Below are positions 16,509-25,421 of a stretch of 64,000 nt of DNA, one piece after another. The DNA comes from J054 sp965221985 (GTDB taxonomy: Bacteria; Pseudomonadota; Gammaproteobacteria; Steroidobacterales; GCA-2729495), in NCBI GenBank assembly GCA_965221985.1, contig OZ244928.1:2604001-2668000 (forward strand). Reading direction: 5' to 3'. Made by a program: the position numbers and the translations under genes. Within the stretch, counting starts at the first letter, position 1, and every line of letters begins with the position of its first letter. The notes beneath the pieces are model-generated. The model ran no database searches and was not told where the DNA came from. It saw only the letters and a list, made by a program, of their open reading frames with translations.

Positions 16509-17276
16509 CTAGATATTCTCGGCCTCCATACGTTCCAAACGCTGGTTGGCGAGGCGGGCCGCGGTGGTTTCGGGGTATTGGGCCGCGACGGTCCGCAGGG
16601 CTTGGCGGGCCGCATCGTAGCGTTGTAGTTCGTAATTGCAAAAACCGATTTTCAGCAAGGCATCCGGCAATTTGCGCGAATCCGGATAGCGATCTAAAAC
16701 GACGGAAAAGGCTTTGACCGCTTCGGCGTACTTTTGCGTCACATAGTAGGTTTCGGCCAACCAGTATTGTGCGTTGTCGGAATACTCGCTATTGGGAAAG
16801 GCCACCATGAATTGCTTGAGTCCCAGTGCCGCTTGATCATAACGACCTTGCTTGAGCAATTCGAAGGCAGCTTGGTAGTTGGCGCGATCGGTACCGCCGG
16901 GAACCGGCAACTGTCCCGGGGACAGCGAACCGCCCTCTAAGACGCTGGCTTGATCCCGACGGACCGCAGACTGTTCGATGTTTTGCAACCTTTGGTCCAC
17001 ATCAAGATAAAGTTGCCGCTGACGGTCACCTGCTTGACCCACTTCATACTGCAAAGTTTCCAATTCGCTACGCAGCGCTTGGGTGTCCTTCTCCAAGGTT
17101 TCCAGCTGGGCCAGCAGACTCATCAAGCCTTCGTTGTTCACGAGCCTTTCGACGCGCGCGAGACGGCCATCGATTTCCGTCATCTTGATGAAGACGGGAT
17201 CTTCCTCGGGCGGCACCATCATCTCGCAACCGGCCAGTGCTAGTGGCAAGATCAGCAAAAATATTGTGCGTCGCAT
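16509..17276 (-). CDS. cpoB: Tol-Pal system coordinator CpoB (YbgF)
   Basis: A 255-residue envelope protein. I chose ATG 17276 over an upstream TTG because GGAG precedes it at good spacing. The N terminus (MRRTIFLLILPLALAGC) ends in a lipobox, so this version looks like a lipoprotein, whereas the E. coli protein is soluble. A coiled-coil trimerisation segment (about 25-100; LAQLETLEKDTQALRSELETLQYE) precedes three TPR-like repeats (YQAAFELLKQGRYDQAALGLKQF onward). CpoB links peptidoglycan synthesis to Tol-driven outer-membrane constriction during division. It follows pal. Confidence 0.93.
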   Translation of the reverse strand: MRRTIFLLILPLALAGCEMMVPPEEDPVFIKMTEIDGRLARVERLVNNEGLMSLLAQLETLEKDTQALRSELETLQYEVGQAGDRQRQLYLDVDQRLQNIEQSAVRRDQASVLEGGSLSPGQLPVPGGTDRANYQAAFELLKQGRYDQAALGLKQFMVAFPNSEYSDNAQYWLAETYYVTQKYAEAVKAFSVVLDRYPDSRKLPDALLKIGFCNYELQRYDAARQALRTVAAQYPETTAARLANQRLERMEAENI

Positions 17277-17296
17277 GGCCAACTCCTCAGACCCAA

Positions 17297-17854
17297 CTAT
17301 TGACCGTACACTAATTCCACGCGCCGATTGAGTGATAAAGCTTCCTCATCGGAGCCCAAAACCGCCGGCCGTTCCTCACCATAGCTTACCGTGCTCAACT
17401 GGGCCGCCGATGCGCCCTGCAGCAACAAGATTTGCCGCACAGCCTGCGCGCGCCGTTCACCCAGGCCGATATTATATTCCCGGCTGCCCCTCTCATCCGC
17501 ATGGCCTTCCAGCCTTAAGCGGCTATCGGGTCGGGAAGCCAGGTAGCTGCCATGGGCCTCTAACAAAGGTAAGTATTTATTAGGCACATCTGCTTTGTCG
17601 TAATCAAAATACACCAGGCGATCATCGCGGTCACCGCTGGGACCACCGATGATACGGCCGTCCGCATCGCTAAATTCGCTCCCTTCGGCGAATCCGTCGT
17701 CACCCATGCCGGAACTATCCGCACCCTGGTCCGGCGCACCGTCGCCGTAGTCACCGAACAAGTCGTCATCCGGCTGTGTTGTGCTGGATGATCCGCCACA
17801 AGCCGACAGCATCGCCATCATCGCAACCAATACGAGCAATCTTAAAATCGTCAT
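17297..17854 (-). CDS. pal: peptidoglycan-associated lipoprotein Pal
   Basis: A 185-residue outer-membrane lipoprotein. The signal ends MAMLSACGG with the acylated cysteine, and a flexible Asp/Gly-rich linker (about 25-70) follows. The OmpA-like peptidoglycan-binding domain starts at VYFDYDKADV and contains EGHADERGSREYNIGLGERRA, which carries the conserved Asp and Arg that bind diaminopimelate. Pal anchors the outer membrane and is released from or loaded by TolB at the septum. It sits between tolB and cpoB in the standard order. Confidence 0.97.
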   Translation of the reverse strand: MTILRLLVLVAMMAMLSACGGSSSTTQPDDDLFGDYGDGAPDQGADSSGMGDDGFAEGSEFSDADGRIIGGPSGDRDDRLVYFDYDKADVPNKYLPLLEAHGSYLASRPDSRLRLEGHADERGSREYNIGLGERRAQAVRQILLLQGASAAQLSTVSYGEERPAVLGSDEEALSLNRRVELVYGQ

Positions 17855-17918
17855 GATTTAAAACCTCAAAATAGGTATAAATTAAATGAAAAATATACAG
17901 TAACGCACTGTTATTATT

Positions 17919-19238
17919 CTAATTCCTTGGAAGATCGGACCAGGCGGGTTCGCGCACGTCGCCGTCTAAGGCCGAAATACGTTGCTTCACCCGACCATCC
18001 GCTGAAACCGTGGCCAACACACCTTTTCCTTGCGCCCGGGTAGCATAGATCAGCGTTTCCCCATTGGGCGCGAAGCTGGGCGACTCGTCCAGGCGACCGT
18101 CCGTGAGCACCTGAGTAAAGCCGCGCGCGACATCAACCAGCGCAATTCTATAGCTGCCGCCGTCGATATGCACCACGGCCAACTGCTTGCCGTCAGGGCT
18201 CAAACGGGGCCGAGCGTTGTACTTGCCTTCAAAGGTCACCCGTTTGGCACTGCCGGATCCATCCGCTGCGACCCGATAGATTTGTGGAGCGCCACCGCGA
18301 TCCGAGGTGAAGTAGATTTGCCTACCGTCCGCGGACCAATTCGCTTCCGTATCGATGGAGGGCCTCGTCGTCAGCCTCTTCAATACTTGGCTGGCAAGAT
18401 CCAAGGTGTAGACATCCAGGTTGCCATCGCGCTTGGACAAAGTCAGAGCCAGTTTGCGGCCATCGGGTGACCAAGAGGGTGAACTATTGACCCCTGCCCG
18501 CGCCGAAACTCTTTGCCGGGCTCCGGAACGCAAGGTCTGCACATAGATTTCGGAGTTCTTATTCTCAAAGGAGACATAGGCCAGTTTTCGCCCATCGGGC
18601 GACCAGGCAGGCGACATCAGTGGTTCGGCGCTTTCAACCAAAATGCGCGCGTTTTCACCATCCGCATCGGCAACCACCAGGCGATAGATCTCTTTGCCCA
18701 GGCCGCCGGCCACGGTCACATAAGCGATCCGCGTGCTAAAAATACCCGGAACGCCTGTCAGCTCTTCGTAGATCATGTCCGCCACCCGATGACTCATGGC
18801 GCGCAGGTTACCCGCCGTTGCCGGCTGCCGATAACCCAATAGTTGCTGGCCCCGCAAGACGTCAAAGACCTGAAATTGAATGGTGTAACGATCGCCGCCG
18901 GTGGGAACCAGCTGCCCGATCACCACCACTTCCACATCCAAAATGCGCCAATCCCCAAAATCGACATCGGCACCTTGCGTTGGTCGCTGCAACATGTCGC
19001 CCACCGGGATCGGTGCAAAGCGCCCAGAGCGTTGTAGATCGTCGGCGACGACTTTCGAAACATCCCCGGGTGGGCCGTCCGCTTGATCCCAACCAAAGGG
19101 AACCACGGCGATGGGGACCGCTTTATCCACGCCCTCACTGATTTCAATACGCAGCTCAGCGTGGGCTGGCAGGGCGAGCAAAAAGACCAGAGAAAGTAGA
19201 ACGGTCTGTAGCGTTATTTTAACAGAGCAGAAATGCAT
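17919..19238 (-). CDS. tolB: Tol-Pal system beta-propeller protein TolB
   Basis: A 439-residue periplasmic protein with a signal peptide ending LPAHA-ELRIEIS. An N-terminal alpha/beta domain (about 22-165) is followed by a six-bladed WD-type propeller in which WSPDGRKLAYVS-like repeats recur (SPAWSPDGRKLAY, SPSWSPDGRKLAL, EANWSADGRQIYF, RPRLSPDGKQLAV, SPSFAPNGETLIY). TolB binds Pal and TolA in the periplasm. It follows tolA after 5 bases. Confidence 0.97.
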   Translation of the reverse strand: MHFCSVKITLQTVLLSLVFLLALPAHAELRIEISEGVDKAVPIAVVPFGWDQADGPPGDVSKVVADDLQRSGRFAPIPVGDMLQRPTQGADVDFGDWRILDVEVVVIGQLVPTGGDRYTIQFQVFDVLRGQQLLGYRQPATAGNLRAMSHRVADMIYEELTGVPGIFSTRIAYVTVAGGLGKEIYRLVVADADGENARILVESAEPLMSPAWSPDGRKLAYVSFENKNSEIYVQTLRSGARQRVSARAGVNSSPSWSPDGRKLALTLSKRDGNLDVYTLDLASQVLKRLTTRPSIDTEANWSADGRQIYFTSDRGGAPQIYRVAADGSGSAKRVTFEGKYNARPRLSPDGKQLAVVHIDGGSYRIALVDVARGFTQVLTDGRLDESPSFAPNGETLIYATRAQGKGVLATVSADGRVKQRISALDGDVREPAWSDLPRN

Positions 19239-19243
19239 GGTGA

Positions 19244-20098
19244 CTAATCTTCCGGTTTGAAATCAAAAACAATTCGTCGTTCGAACAAGGAGGGATCAGG
19301 CGGAGGTGGCAAAGGCGATGCACGCAAAACAGCGTTCTCAATGGAACGGATTACCGCCGCATCAGCGTTGCAGCGGCCCACGGTCACATCAACCACTTCG
19401 CCGCCGGGTATTTGATTCACGCGAACTTCGCATTGCAGCCCCGCCGCAGCGCTGGCGGGCCGCACCCAATTTCGGGTCACCCGTTGGCGGATGACTTCGC
19501 GCCATTGGTCCAACAAGCCCGCGGCCACCGCATTCTCACGCTCTTCTTCCGCCGCCAGTTGCGCTAAGAGTTCGGCTTCCTGTTCCGCGCGCCGGCGGGC
19601 TTCAGCCGCGGCTTTCTGGCGAGCCAGTTCGGCTTCTCGCTCGCGCTGCTCAGCCAGCTTGCGTGCCTGTTCCTTGGTCGCGGCTTCTTCCGCGCGTTTT
19701 CTTTCCTCGGCCGCTTGACGCTTGGCCTCGGCTTCCTGGGCGGCTTCACGTTGCCGTTTGGCTTCAGCCGCCTTCGTGGCCTCTTGCTCCTGACGCCGAC
19801 GGTCCGCTTCGACCCGCTCTTTTTCCAACTCTGCTTCGCGCTGCTGTTGGCGTTCGCGTTCTTCCGCCTGCCGTCGCCTCGCGTCCTCTTCTTTGGCGCG
19901 CTGCAAGGCTTCCTGCCGCGAACGCTCGGGTGTTTGATCCAACACGACCGCTGCATCAATGGCCAGACGCACCGGCCGATTGTTCTGCGAAGGCCAAAGG
20001 GAGAAATTCATCGCCAATGCCACCAGTAAGACCAGATGTGCCAATGCGGACAGCGAAAAACTTCGCCATTCACTGTTTGCTTGGGTGCCGACCGCCAT
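19244..20098 (-). CDS. tolA: Tol-Pal system protein TolA
   Basis: A 284-residue inner-membrane protein. A single membrane span is at about residues 15-35 (LSALAHLVLLVALAMNFSLW). A long Ala/Glu/Lys/Arg helix (about 60-190) follows, made of repeats such as EAKRQREAAQEAEAKRQ. The C-terminal domain (about 205-284, WREVIRQRVTRNWVRPASA) is TonB/TolA-like. It transmits the energy of TolQR across the periplasm to Pal and TolB. The low-complexity helix is typical. It lies 18 bases after tolR. Confidence 0.95.
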   Translation of the reverse strand: MAVGTQANSEWRSFSLSALAHLVLLVALAMNFSLWPSQNNRPVRLAIDAAVVLDQTPERSRQEALQRAKEEDARRRQAEERERQQQREAELEKERVEADRRRQEQEATKAAEAKRQREAAQEAEAKRQAAEERKRAEEAATKEQARKLAEQREREAELARQKAAAEARRRAEQEAELLAQLAAEEERENAVAAGLLDQWREVIRQRVTRNWVRPASAAAGLQCEVRVNQIPGGEVVDVTVGRCNADAAVIRSIENAVLRASPLPPPPDPSLFERRIVFDFKPED

Positions 20099-20116
20099 GA
20101 CGCGATGTTGATGGAG

Positions 20117-20572
20117 CTAGCCCGTCTGGCCAGCGTCGTCCAAAGCCTGCTCAAGATCGGCCGGGTCAGTCAAAAATCCCACCTTGGCCGCCCCCGCTTG
20201 TTGCAAGATAACCATGGCCGTCACCACGCGGCCGTAGCTGACGGTTTGATCCGCCTTAACGAGCACCGGTGTTCCGGGTTTCCGGCGAATGACCGCCGAT
20301 GCTCGCCGCGCTACCTCGGCGGCAGCCAAAGGCTCATCTTCCTGATCACCCACATTTAAATAGAGCTGTCCCTGGGCATCCACGGACAGAATCAAGGGTT
20401 CGTCGTCGTCCGGTTCAAGGGGCTCCGCAGCGGCTTTGGGCAAATCAACTTCGATGCCTTGGGTGAGCAAGGGTGCGGTAATCATGAAAATAATCAGCAG
20501 CACCAGCATGACGTCAATGTAAGGCACGACATTAATTTCGCCCATGAGGCGGCGCTTTCTAACCCGAGACAT
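20117..20572 (-). CDS. tolR: Tol-Pal system proton-channel protein TolR
   Basis: A 151-residue ExbD/TolR protein with one membrane span (IDVMLVLLIIFMITAPLL) that contains the functional aspartate in PYIDVMLVLL. A periplasmic domain follows, ending near VGFLTDPADLEQAL. With TolQ it forms the proton-driven motor. Its ATG overlaps the tolQ TGA by one base (TGATG), so it is translationally coupled. Confidence 0.97.
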   Translation of the reverse strand: MSRVRKRRLMGEINVVPYIDVMLVLLIIFMITAPLLTQGIEVDLPKAAAEPLEPDDDEPLILSVDAQGQLYLNVGDQEDEPLAAAEVARRASAVIRRKPGTPVLVKADQTVSYGRVVTAMVILQQAGAAKVGFLTDPADLEQALDDAGQTG

Positions 20573-21267
20573 CAGCTTTGCCCAACGGCGGCGCGGCGGC
20601 GCGCGTGGCGTTCCAGGATGGTCGCAAACTCTTCCGCGAAGCCGTCGTAACGCACTTCCAGGCGACTCACCTTGTCGGCGTAGCGGTTGTAAGCGATCAC
20701 TGCGGGAATGGCCGCGAACAAGCCCATGGCCGTGGCGATCAATGCTTCGGCAATACCGGGTGCCACCATGGCCAAGGTGGCAGACTGCACGTTACCCAAG
20801 GCGGTGAAGGAGTTCATGATGCCCCAAACCGTGCCAAACAAACCCACGTAGGGACTGGTAGAGCCCACCGTGGCCAGGGTCGCCAAACTGGCTTCGAGGC
20901 GGTCCATCTCGCGCATTTGCGCCACGCGCATGGCGCGCTGAGCACCCTCCACCACTTGTCCCGGGGTCAGGTCCGCTTGTTGGGTAAGTCGACGAAAAGC
21001 GCGAAATCCGGCTTCGAAGACCCCGGCCATATCGGTGGGCGGTTTGCCGCCCTGGGTCACGTCGCGATAAATCTCACTCAAGTCCCCACCTGACCAAAAC
21101 GTCGACTCAAACGAATCGGAGCCCGCCATGGCGCGGCGAAGTATGCCTCGCTTGCGCAAGATAATGCCCCAGGACATGACCGACGCAGCCAGTAGCAACA
21201 GCATTACCAGCTTGACCACTGGGCTGGCTGCCAGGGCAAGCTGGATCAAAGATAGGTTGTTATTCAT
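20572..21267 (-). CDS. tolQ: Tol-Pal system motor protein TolQ
   Basis: A 231-residue ExbB/TolQ/MotA family inner-membrane protein. The open frame extends upstream into ybgC, but the ATG at 21267 (MNNNLSLIQLAL) has AGGAAG upstream and matches the usual length. Three membrane segments are visible (VVKLVMLLLLAASVMSWG, TSPYVGLFGTVWGIMNSF, ALIATAMGLFAAIPAVIAYNR). It forms the pentameric channel around the TolR spans. Confidence 0.95.
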   Translation of the reverse strand: MNNNLSLIQLALAASPVVKLVMLLLLAASVMSWGIILRKRGILRRAMAGSDSFESTFWSGGDLSEIYRDVTQGGKPPTDMAGVFEAGFRAFRRLTQQADLTPGQVVEGAQRAMRVAQMREMDRLEASLATLATVGSTSPYVGLFGTVWGIMNSFTALGNVQSATLAMVAPGIAEALIATAMGLFAAIPAVIAYNRYADKVSRLEVRYDGFAEEFATILERHARRRAAVGQS

Positions 21268-21292
21268 AAAGAAGCGGCTTCCTTGGGTTTTC

Positions 21293-21703
21293 CTAGGCCG
21301 GGGCCTGACTGGGCAGCAGACCATAGGGCATGCGACGCGGCCGAAATGACTCCGCGTCCACGCAGGCAGCCACGCAGGTGGCGTTGACCAGAGCAGCGGA
21401 ATCGCCTAACCGCGCGACCTGCTGCTCCAACTTAAATCGCGCTCGGCCGCGCTCTATCAGGCGGCTTCGCACCAGCAGTTGATTGTTGAAACGCGCCGGA
21501 CTGCGAAACCGAACGTCGGTGGCCACGATCGTCAGGCACAAGCCATGCTCTGCGCGCAGCTCGTCCTGCTCAACGCCCAAGGCGCGAAGCCACTCGGTGC
21601 GTCCGCGTTCCATGAACTTCAAGTAGTTCGCGAAATACACCACGCCCTCGGCGTCCGTGTCTTCGTAATAGACCCGCACCGGCCACTCATGCCATTCAGT
21701 CAT
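21293..21703 (-). CDS. ybgC: Tol-Pal-associated acyl-CoA thioesterase YbgC
   Basis: A 136-residue hotdog-fold thioesterase. VYYEDTDAEGVVYFANYLKFMERGR carries the family aspartate (YEDTDAxGxVYxxNY) that acts on acyl-CoA. A GTG exists two codons upstream, but ATG 21703 is preferred. It heads the ybgC-tolQ-tolR-tolA-tolB-pal-cpoB unit. The cellular substrate is unsettled; roles in phospholipid acyl metabolism have been proposed. Confidence 0.93.
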   Translation of the reverse strand: MTEWHEWPVRVYYEDTDAEGVVYFANYLKFMERGRTEWLRALGVEQDELRAEHGLCLTIVATDVRFRSPARFNNQLLVRSRLIERGRARFKLEQQVARLGDSAALVNATCVAACVDAESFRPRRMPYGLLPSQAPA

Positions 21704-21830
21704 ACACACACACGCCCGCCGTCCTGGCAGGTTCTCAATCAGGGGTCACAACAACAACGGCGCCAATAGTAATGGAGCCTTGGCAGGCTCACCAGACAAA
21801 ATTTGATCCGGCTGCCGGATATGGGCATGT

Positions 21831-22868
21831 TTAGCCGGTTTCGAACAAGGATCCGGTCGTTTCGCCGCGCGGCAAAGGCAGCCCAAAGTGTTCATAGGCC
21901 CGGCGAGTGGCGGTCCGTCCGCGCGCGGTGCGCTGCAAAAATCCCTGCTGGATCAGGAAAGGTTCCAAAACATCTTCAATGGTGCCCCGTTCCTCGCCGA
22001 TGGCCGCGGCTAGGGATTCGATGCCCACTGGTCCGCCATCAAAGGACTCGATGATGGTAAGCAATAGCCGCCGGTCCATGACATCGAAACCACTGGGGTC
22101 GACTTCCAGCATATCCATGGCGGCTGCGGCGACGGACTGATCGATACGCCCCTGGGCTTCAACCTGAGCATAGTCACGGACGCGCCGCAGTAGGCGGTTC
22201 GCGATGCGCGGCGTGCCGCGCGCCCGTCCCGCAATCTGCAAAGCACCGGCGCGATCCACCGGCGTGTTCAGAATATCGGCGGCACGGACCACAATGCTGT
22301 AGAGCTCTTCCACGTTGTAGAACTCCAGCCTTTGCACAATGCCAAAACGATCCCGCAAAGGCGAAGTCAGCAGCCCGGCGCGGGTGGTGGCGCCGACCAA
22401 GGTGAATGGCGGTAAATCCAATTTGATGGACCGAGCGGCCGGTCCTTCGCCGATCACTATGTCCAACTGAAAGTCTTCCAGGGCGGGGTACAAGACCTCT
22501 TCCACCACGGGACTGAGACGATGGATTTCATCCACGAATAGCACATCGCGGGGTTCCAAGTTGGTAAGCATGGCGGCCAGATCACCCGGCCGCTCCAGCA
22601 CTGGACCAGAGGTCTGGCGTAGATTCACCCCCAGCTCGTTGGCAATGATGTGCGCCAAGGTCGTCTTGCCCAGGCCGGGGGGGCCGAATATTAGGGTGTG
22701 ATCGAGAGCCTCCTGACGTTGTGCAGCGGCGCTGATGAAGATTTGCAGTTGCCGCTTAACGGCAGTTTGGCCGACATATTCACTCAGCTTTTGCGGCCGA
22801 ATGGCCCGCTCCAGGGCAGGTTCATCCGGCATGGCGTCGAGGCTCAAGAGGCGATCTTCGGTGCTCAT
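21831..22868 (-). CDS. ruvB: Holliday junction branch-migration ATPase RuvB
   Basis: A 345-residue AAA+ helicase motor. Walker A is IFGPPGLGKTTLAH and Walker B is FVDEIHRLSP. Sensor residues lie in VGATTRAGLLTSPLRDRFG, followed by the C-terminal winged-helix domain (GPVGIESLAAAIGEERGTIED, RTARGRTATRRAYEHFG). It drives branch migration with RuvA. It lies 19 bases after ruvA in a ruvC-ruvA-ruvB unit. Confidence 0.98.
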   Translation of the reverse strand: MSTEDRLLSLDAMPDEPALERAIRPQKLSEYVGQTAVKRQLQIFISAAAQRQEALDHTLIFGPPGLGKTTLAHIIANELGVNLRQTSGPVLERPGDLAAMLTNLEPRDVLFVDEIHRLSPVVEEVLYPALEDFQLDIVIGEGPAARSIKLDLPPFTLVGATTRAGLLTSPLRDRFGIVQRLEFYNVEELYSIVVRAADILNTPVDRAGALQIAGRARGTPRIANRLLRRVRDYAQVEAQGRIDQSVAAAAMDMLEVDPSGFDVMDRRLLLTIIESFDGGPVGIESLAAAIGEERGTIEDVLEPFLIQQGFLQRTARGRTATRRAYEHFGLPLPRGETTGSLFETG

Positions 22869-22887
22869 GCTGCCATTGTGCCGCAGA

Positions 22888-23487
22888 TCAGCTCGCAGCT
22901 GAACGCAGGACCCGACGCAGGATATCTTCGGTGGTGGCTATATCACTGGGAACGGCTTCCAACATTCGCCGGACTTCAGCCGGTTTATAACCCAGCGACA
23001 GCAAAGCATTGTAGGCTTCGCCGCGTGAACCCCCAGGGCCGGTGGCGGTTGGCGTGCCAACGACCTGGCTGTCAGGGGCATCACCGCCGCCGACGCGATC
23101 GCGCATCTCGATAATGAGTCGCTCGGCGGTTTTGCGTCCTAGCCCGGGCAGGCGTGTCAGGGCTGCCTTGTCTTCGTTTTGCACGCACAGGGCAAAGTCG
23201 CTGACGCTAATGCCCGACAAGATGGTCAAGCCAAGTTTTGCCCCAACCCCGGACACCTTGAGTAAATTACGGAATAATTGTCGCTCCGCCTGCGTGGCGA
23301 ATCCGTATAGCGTCTGTTGATCCTGGCGCACAATCAGATGGGCCCAGAGTTGCACATCCTCACCAAGAGCCGGCAATTGGAATATGGTTGACAAGGGGGC
23401 TTCGACTTCGTAACCGACGCCCTTTACGTCGATCAACAAAAGCGGCGGCTCTTTATGCTGCAGCCTACCGTGGAGAAAGCCAATCAT
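22888..23487 (-). CDS. ruvA: Holliday junction DNA-binding protein RuvA
   Basis: A 199-residue tetramerising DNA-binding protein. The frame is open further upstream, but ATG 23487 gives the canonical start MIGFLHGRL. Domain I is an OB fold (about 1-62), domain II has two helix-hairpin-helix motifs (LLKVSGVGAKLGLTIL and LTRLPGLGRKTAERLIIEM), and the C-terminal domain III (about 150-199) contacts RuvB. Its start overlaps the ruvC stop (ATGA). Confidence 0.96.
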   Translation of the reverse strand: MIGFLHGRLQHKEPPLLLIDVKGVGYEVEAPLSTIFQLPALGEDVQLWAHLIVRQDQQTLYGFATQAERQLFRNLLKVSGVGAKLGLTILSGISVSDFALCVQNEDKAALTRLPGLGRKTAERLIIEMRDRVGGGDAPDSQVVGTPTATGPGGSRGEAYNALLSLGYKPAEVRRMLEAVPSDIATTEDILRRVLRSAAS

Positions 23488-23999
23488 CGCGCGGCACTGA
23501 TCGCGGTGCCTAGGCGATCGGCCATGGATCGATGGTGGGCGTGACACAGCGCGACGGCGAGAGCATCGGCTTCGTCCGCCAGCACGCTCTTGCGTAAGCT
23601 CAGCAAGGCACGAACCATGTGCGCCACCTGCGACTTATCCGCCGCACCACGGCCCACCACAGCCTGCTTCACGGCTCGTGCCGCATACTCGTGTACCGTC
23701 GCCACACTGCCAAAGCTGGCGCAAATGGCGGCCGCCCGCGCCTGGCCAAGTTTCAGCGCACTATCGGCGTTCCGCGATAAAAAGACGTTTTCGATGGCGA
23801 CTTCAGCCGGCGAATACTCGTTGATGAGCTTGCGTATTTCCTCGAAGATTAATTCTAACCGGCCCAACATCTCGCCGCCGCCGGCGCGAATACAGCCGCT
23901 AGCGATGTACTTCGAGCGAGAACCGTCGCTATCTACGACGCCGTAGCCCGTAACGCGCGAGCCCGGGTCTATACCGAGTATGCGAACACTAGTGATCAA
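23484..23999 (-). CDS. ruvC: crossover junction endodeoxyribonuclease RuvC
   Basis: A Holliday-junction resolvase. The open frame extends to 24080, deep inside yebC, but the family motif ILGIDPGSRVTGYG should lie near residue 10. No ATG or GTG is well placed, and TTG 23999, 13 bases after the yebC stop, gives 171 residues, the standard length. I infer that TTG start. Catalytic acids are the Asp of GIDPG, the Glu of VAIENVF and those of DEADALAVALCH. The ruvA start overlaps its stop. Confidence 0.9.
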   Translation of the reverse strand: MITSVRILGIDPGSRVTGYGVVDSDGSRSKYIASGCIRAGGGEMLGRLELIFEEIRKLINEYSPAEVAIENVFLSRNADSALKLGQARAAAICASFGSVATVHEYAARAVKQAVVGRGAADKSQVAHMVRALLSLRKSVLADEADALAVALCHAHHRSMADRLGTAISAAR

Positions 24000-24012
24000 T
24001 GAATCCGCTGGC

Positions 24013-24756
24013 CTAAAGACGCGCCAGAACCTCCTCGCTAATGTCGGCATTGGAGTACACATGTTGCACGTCGTCCGCATCTTCCAGCATTTCTAGCAGC
24101 TTGATCATGCTGAGGGCTTCCTTTTCCTCTAGGTTCGCGGATACCGAAGCACGATGGGTGACTTCGGCTAACTCGTACTCAAGTTTGGCCGCTTTCAGGC
24201 CATCGCGCACTCGTTCAAAATCACCGGGTAAACACAATACGTCCACGGAGCCATCACCGTTGGTCAGCACATCTTCAGCGCCGACTTCCAGCGCCACCGC
24301 CATGATTTGGTCTTCATCACTGCCCGCCGGAAAGCTAAACAGACCCACATGATTGAACAGGTAGGCCACGCTGCCATCAGCACCTAAATTGCCGCCGAAT
24401 TTTGTGAAGGCATGGCGTACCTCGGCAACGGTCCGATTGCGATTGTCGGTGAGACACTTAACCAATACGGCTACGCCACCCGGCCCATAGCCTTCGTAGG
24501 TAATTTCTTCGTAGTCTGCCCCTTCAAGCTCTCCAGCGCCCCGCTTGATGGCGCGCTCAATGTTGTCCTTGGGCATGCTTTGCGACTTGGCATTATCAAC
24601 GGCCAGACGCAGTCGCGGATTCGCATTAATGTCGGGGCCACCGACGCGGCTGGCAACGGTAATTTCCTTAATGAGCTTGGTGAAAAGCTTGCCGCGCTTT
24701 TTGTCCTGGGCGCCCTTGCGGTGTTGGATGTTCGCCCATTTGCTATGGCCCGCCAT
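24013..24756 (-). CDS. yebC: YebC/PmpR family protein
   Basis: A 247-residue protein beginning MAGHSKWANIQHRKGAQDKKRGK, the near-invariant N terminus of the YebC/PmpR (TACO1-like) family. The central EITYEGYGPGGVAVLVKCLTDNRNRT and FTKFGGNLGADGSVAY are also diagnostic. Members have been described as DNA-binding regulators, and more recently as factors helping ribosomes through proline-rich stalls. It lies immediately upstream of ruvC, the usual gammaproteobacterial order, and probably shares its transcript. Confidence 0.96.
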   Translation of the reverse strand: MAGHSKWANIQHRKGAQDKKRGKLFTKLIKEITVASRVGGPDINANPRLRLAVDNAKSQSMPKDNIERAIKRGAGELEGADYEEITYEGYGPGGVAVLVKCLTDNRNRTVAEVRHAFTKFGGNLGADGSVAYLFNHVGLFSFPAGSDEDQIMAVALEVGAEDVLTNGDGSVDVLCLPGDFERVRDGLKAAKLEYELAEVTHRASVSANLEEKEALSMIKLLEMLEDADDVQHVYSNADISEEVLARL

Positions 24757-24781
24757 ATCCGAAAAATCCTACTGCCTAAAC

Positions 24782-25339
24782 CTAGAAACGCAAGGCCAAA
24801 CCAACGTGTAGGCCCGAATCGTATTTAACATCCGGTGCGTCATCGTAGTCGCCTTTTACATGCCGGACGCCGATATAGGCATCTGCATTGCGCATTACGT
24901 TGTAACCAGCCCGCAGATCAAGATCGGCGTAGCTATCGAGTTCGCCCACACTGAGCACCGACGGTGCGTAATAGGCGTGTCCGGCGACGAAAAACCGGTC
25001 ATATCGTGGAAAGTTGTATTTAAAAAAACCACCTACGCCCAGCCCGAAGCCATCTTGCTTTGAACGGTCACCATTGGTGTAAACCAGGCGCATTCCCAGT
25101 CCGCCCCGCACGGGATTCGGCCCCTCCGCTATCTGTCCCGTTAGATGCAAGCCACCGTGCAACACGGTGCCCTTATCTGAATCCTGCAACCAGCCAGTAT
25201 TCCATTGCAGAGCGCGATCAGAAAATGGGCGCGAATAATCAACGCGAAAAGCGTCGGTGTTAAAACTTAAACTGATTTCATCGGCCATCAATGGCGTGGT
25301 GAGCAATAGCCATCCGGCCAGACCCAGGAAAAACCTCAT
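24782..25339 (-). CDS. YfaZ family outer-membrane protein
   Basis: A 185-residue predicted outer-membrane barrel. I start it at ATG 25339 (MRFFLGLAGWLLLTTPLMADEIS), which gives a clean signal peptide, rather than at the upstream frame start of 25408. The mature protein is made of alternating strands (LGLGVGGFFKYNFPRYDRFFVAGHAYYAPSVL, DLRAGYNVMRNADAYIGVRHVKGDYDD) and ends HVGLALRF with the terminal phenylalanine. The pattern fits YfaZ proteins, whose function is unknown. It stands alone between lpd and yebC. Confidence 0.78.
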   Translation of the reverse strand: MRFFLGLAGWLLLTTPLMADEISLSFNTDAFRVDYSRPFSDRALQWNTGWLQDSDKGTVLHGGLHLTGQIAEGPNPVRGGLGMRLVYTNGDRSKQDGFGLGVGGFFKYNFPRYDRFFVAGHAYYAPSVLSVGELDSYADLDLRAGYNVMRNADAYIGVRHVKGDYDDAPDVKYDSGLHVGLALRF

Positions 25340-25421
25340 CCCTAAGCTCCGCAACAACAACGGCTCAATGATAACCGAGGCAGCAGCCCTTCCCAAGAAC
25401 GCGGCCACGTAGGCCTAATAA

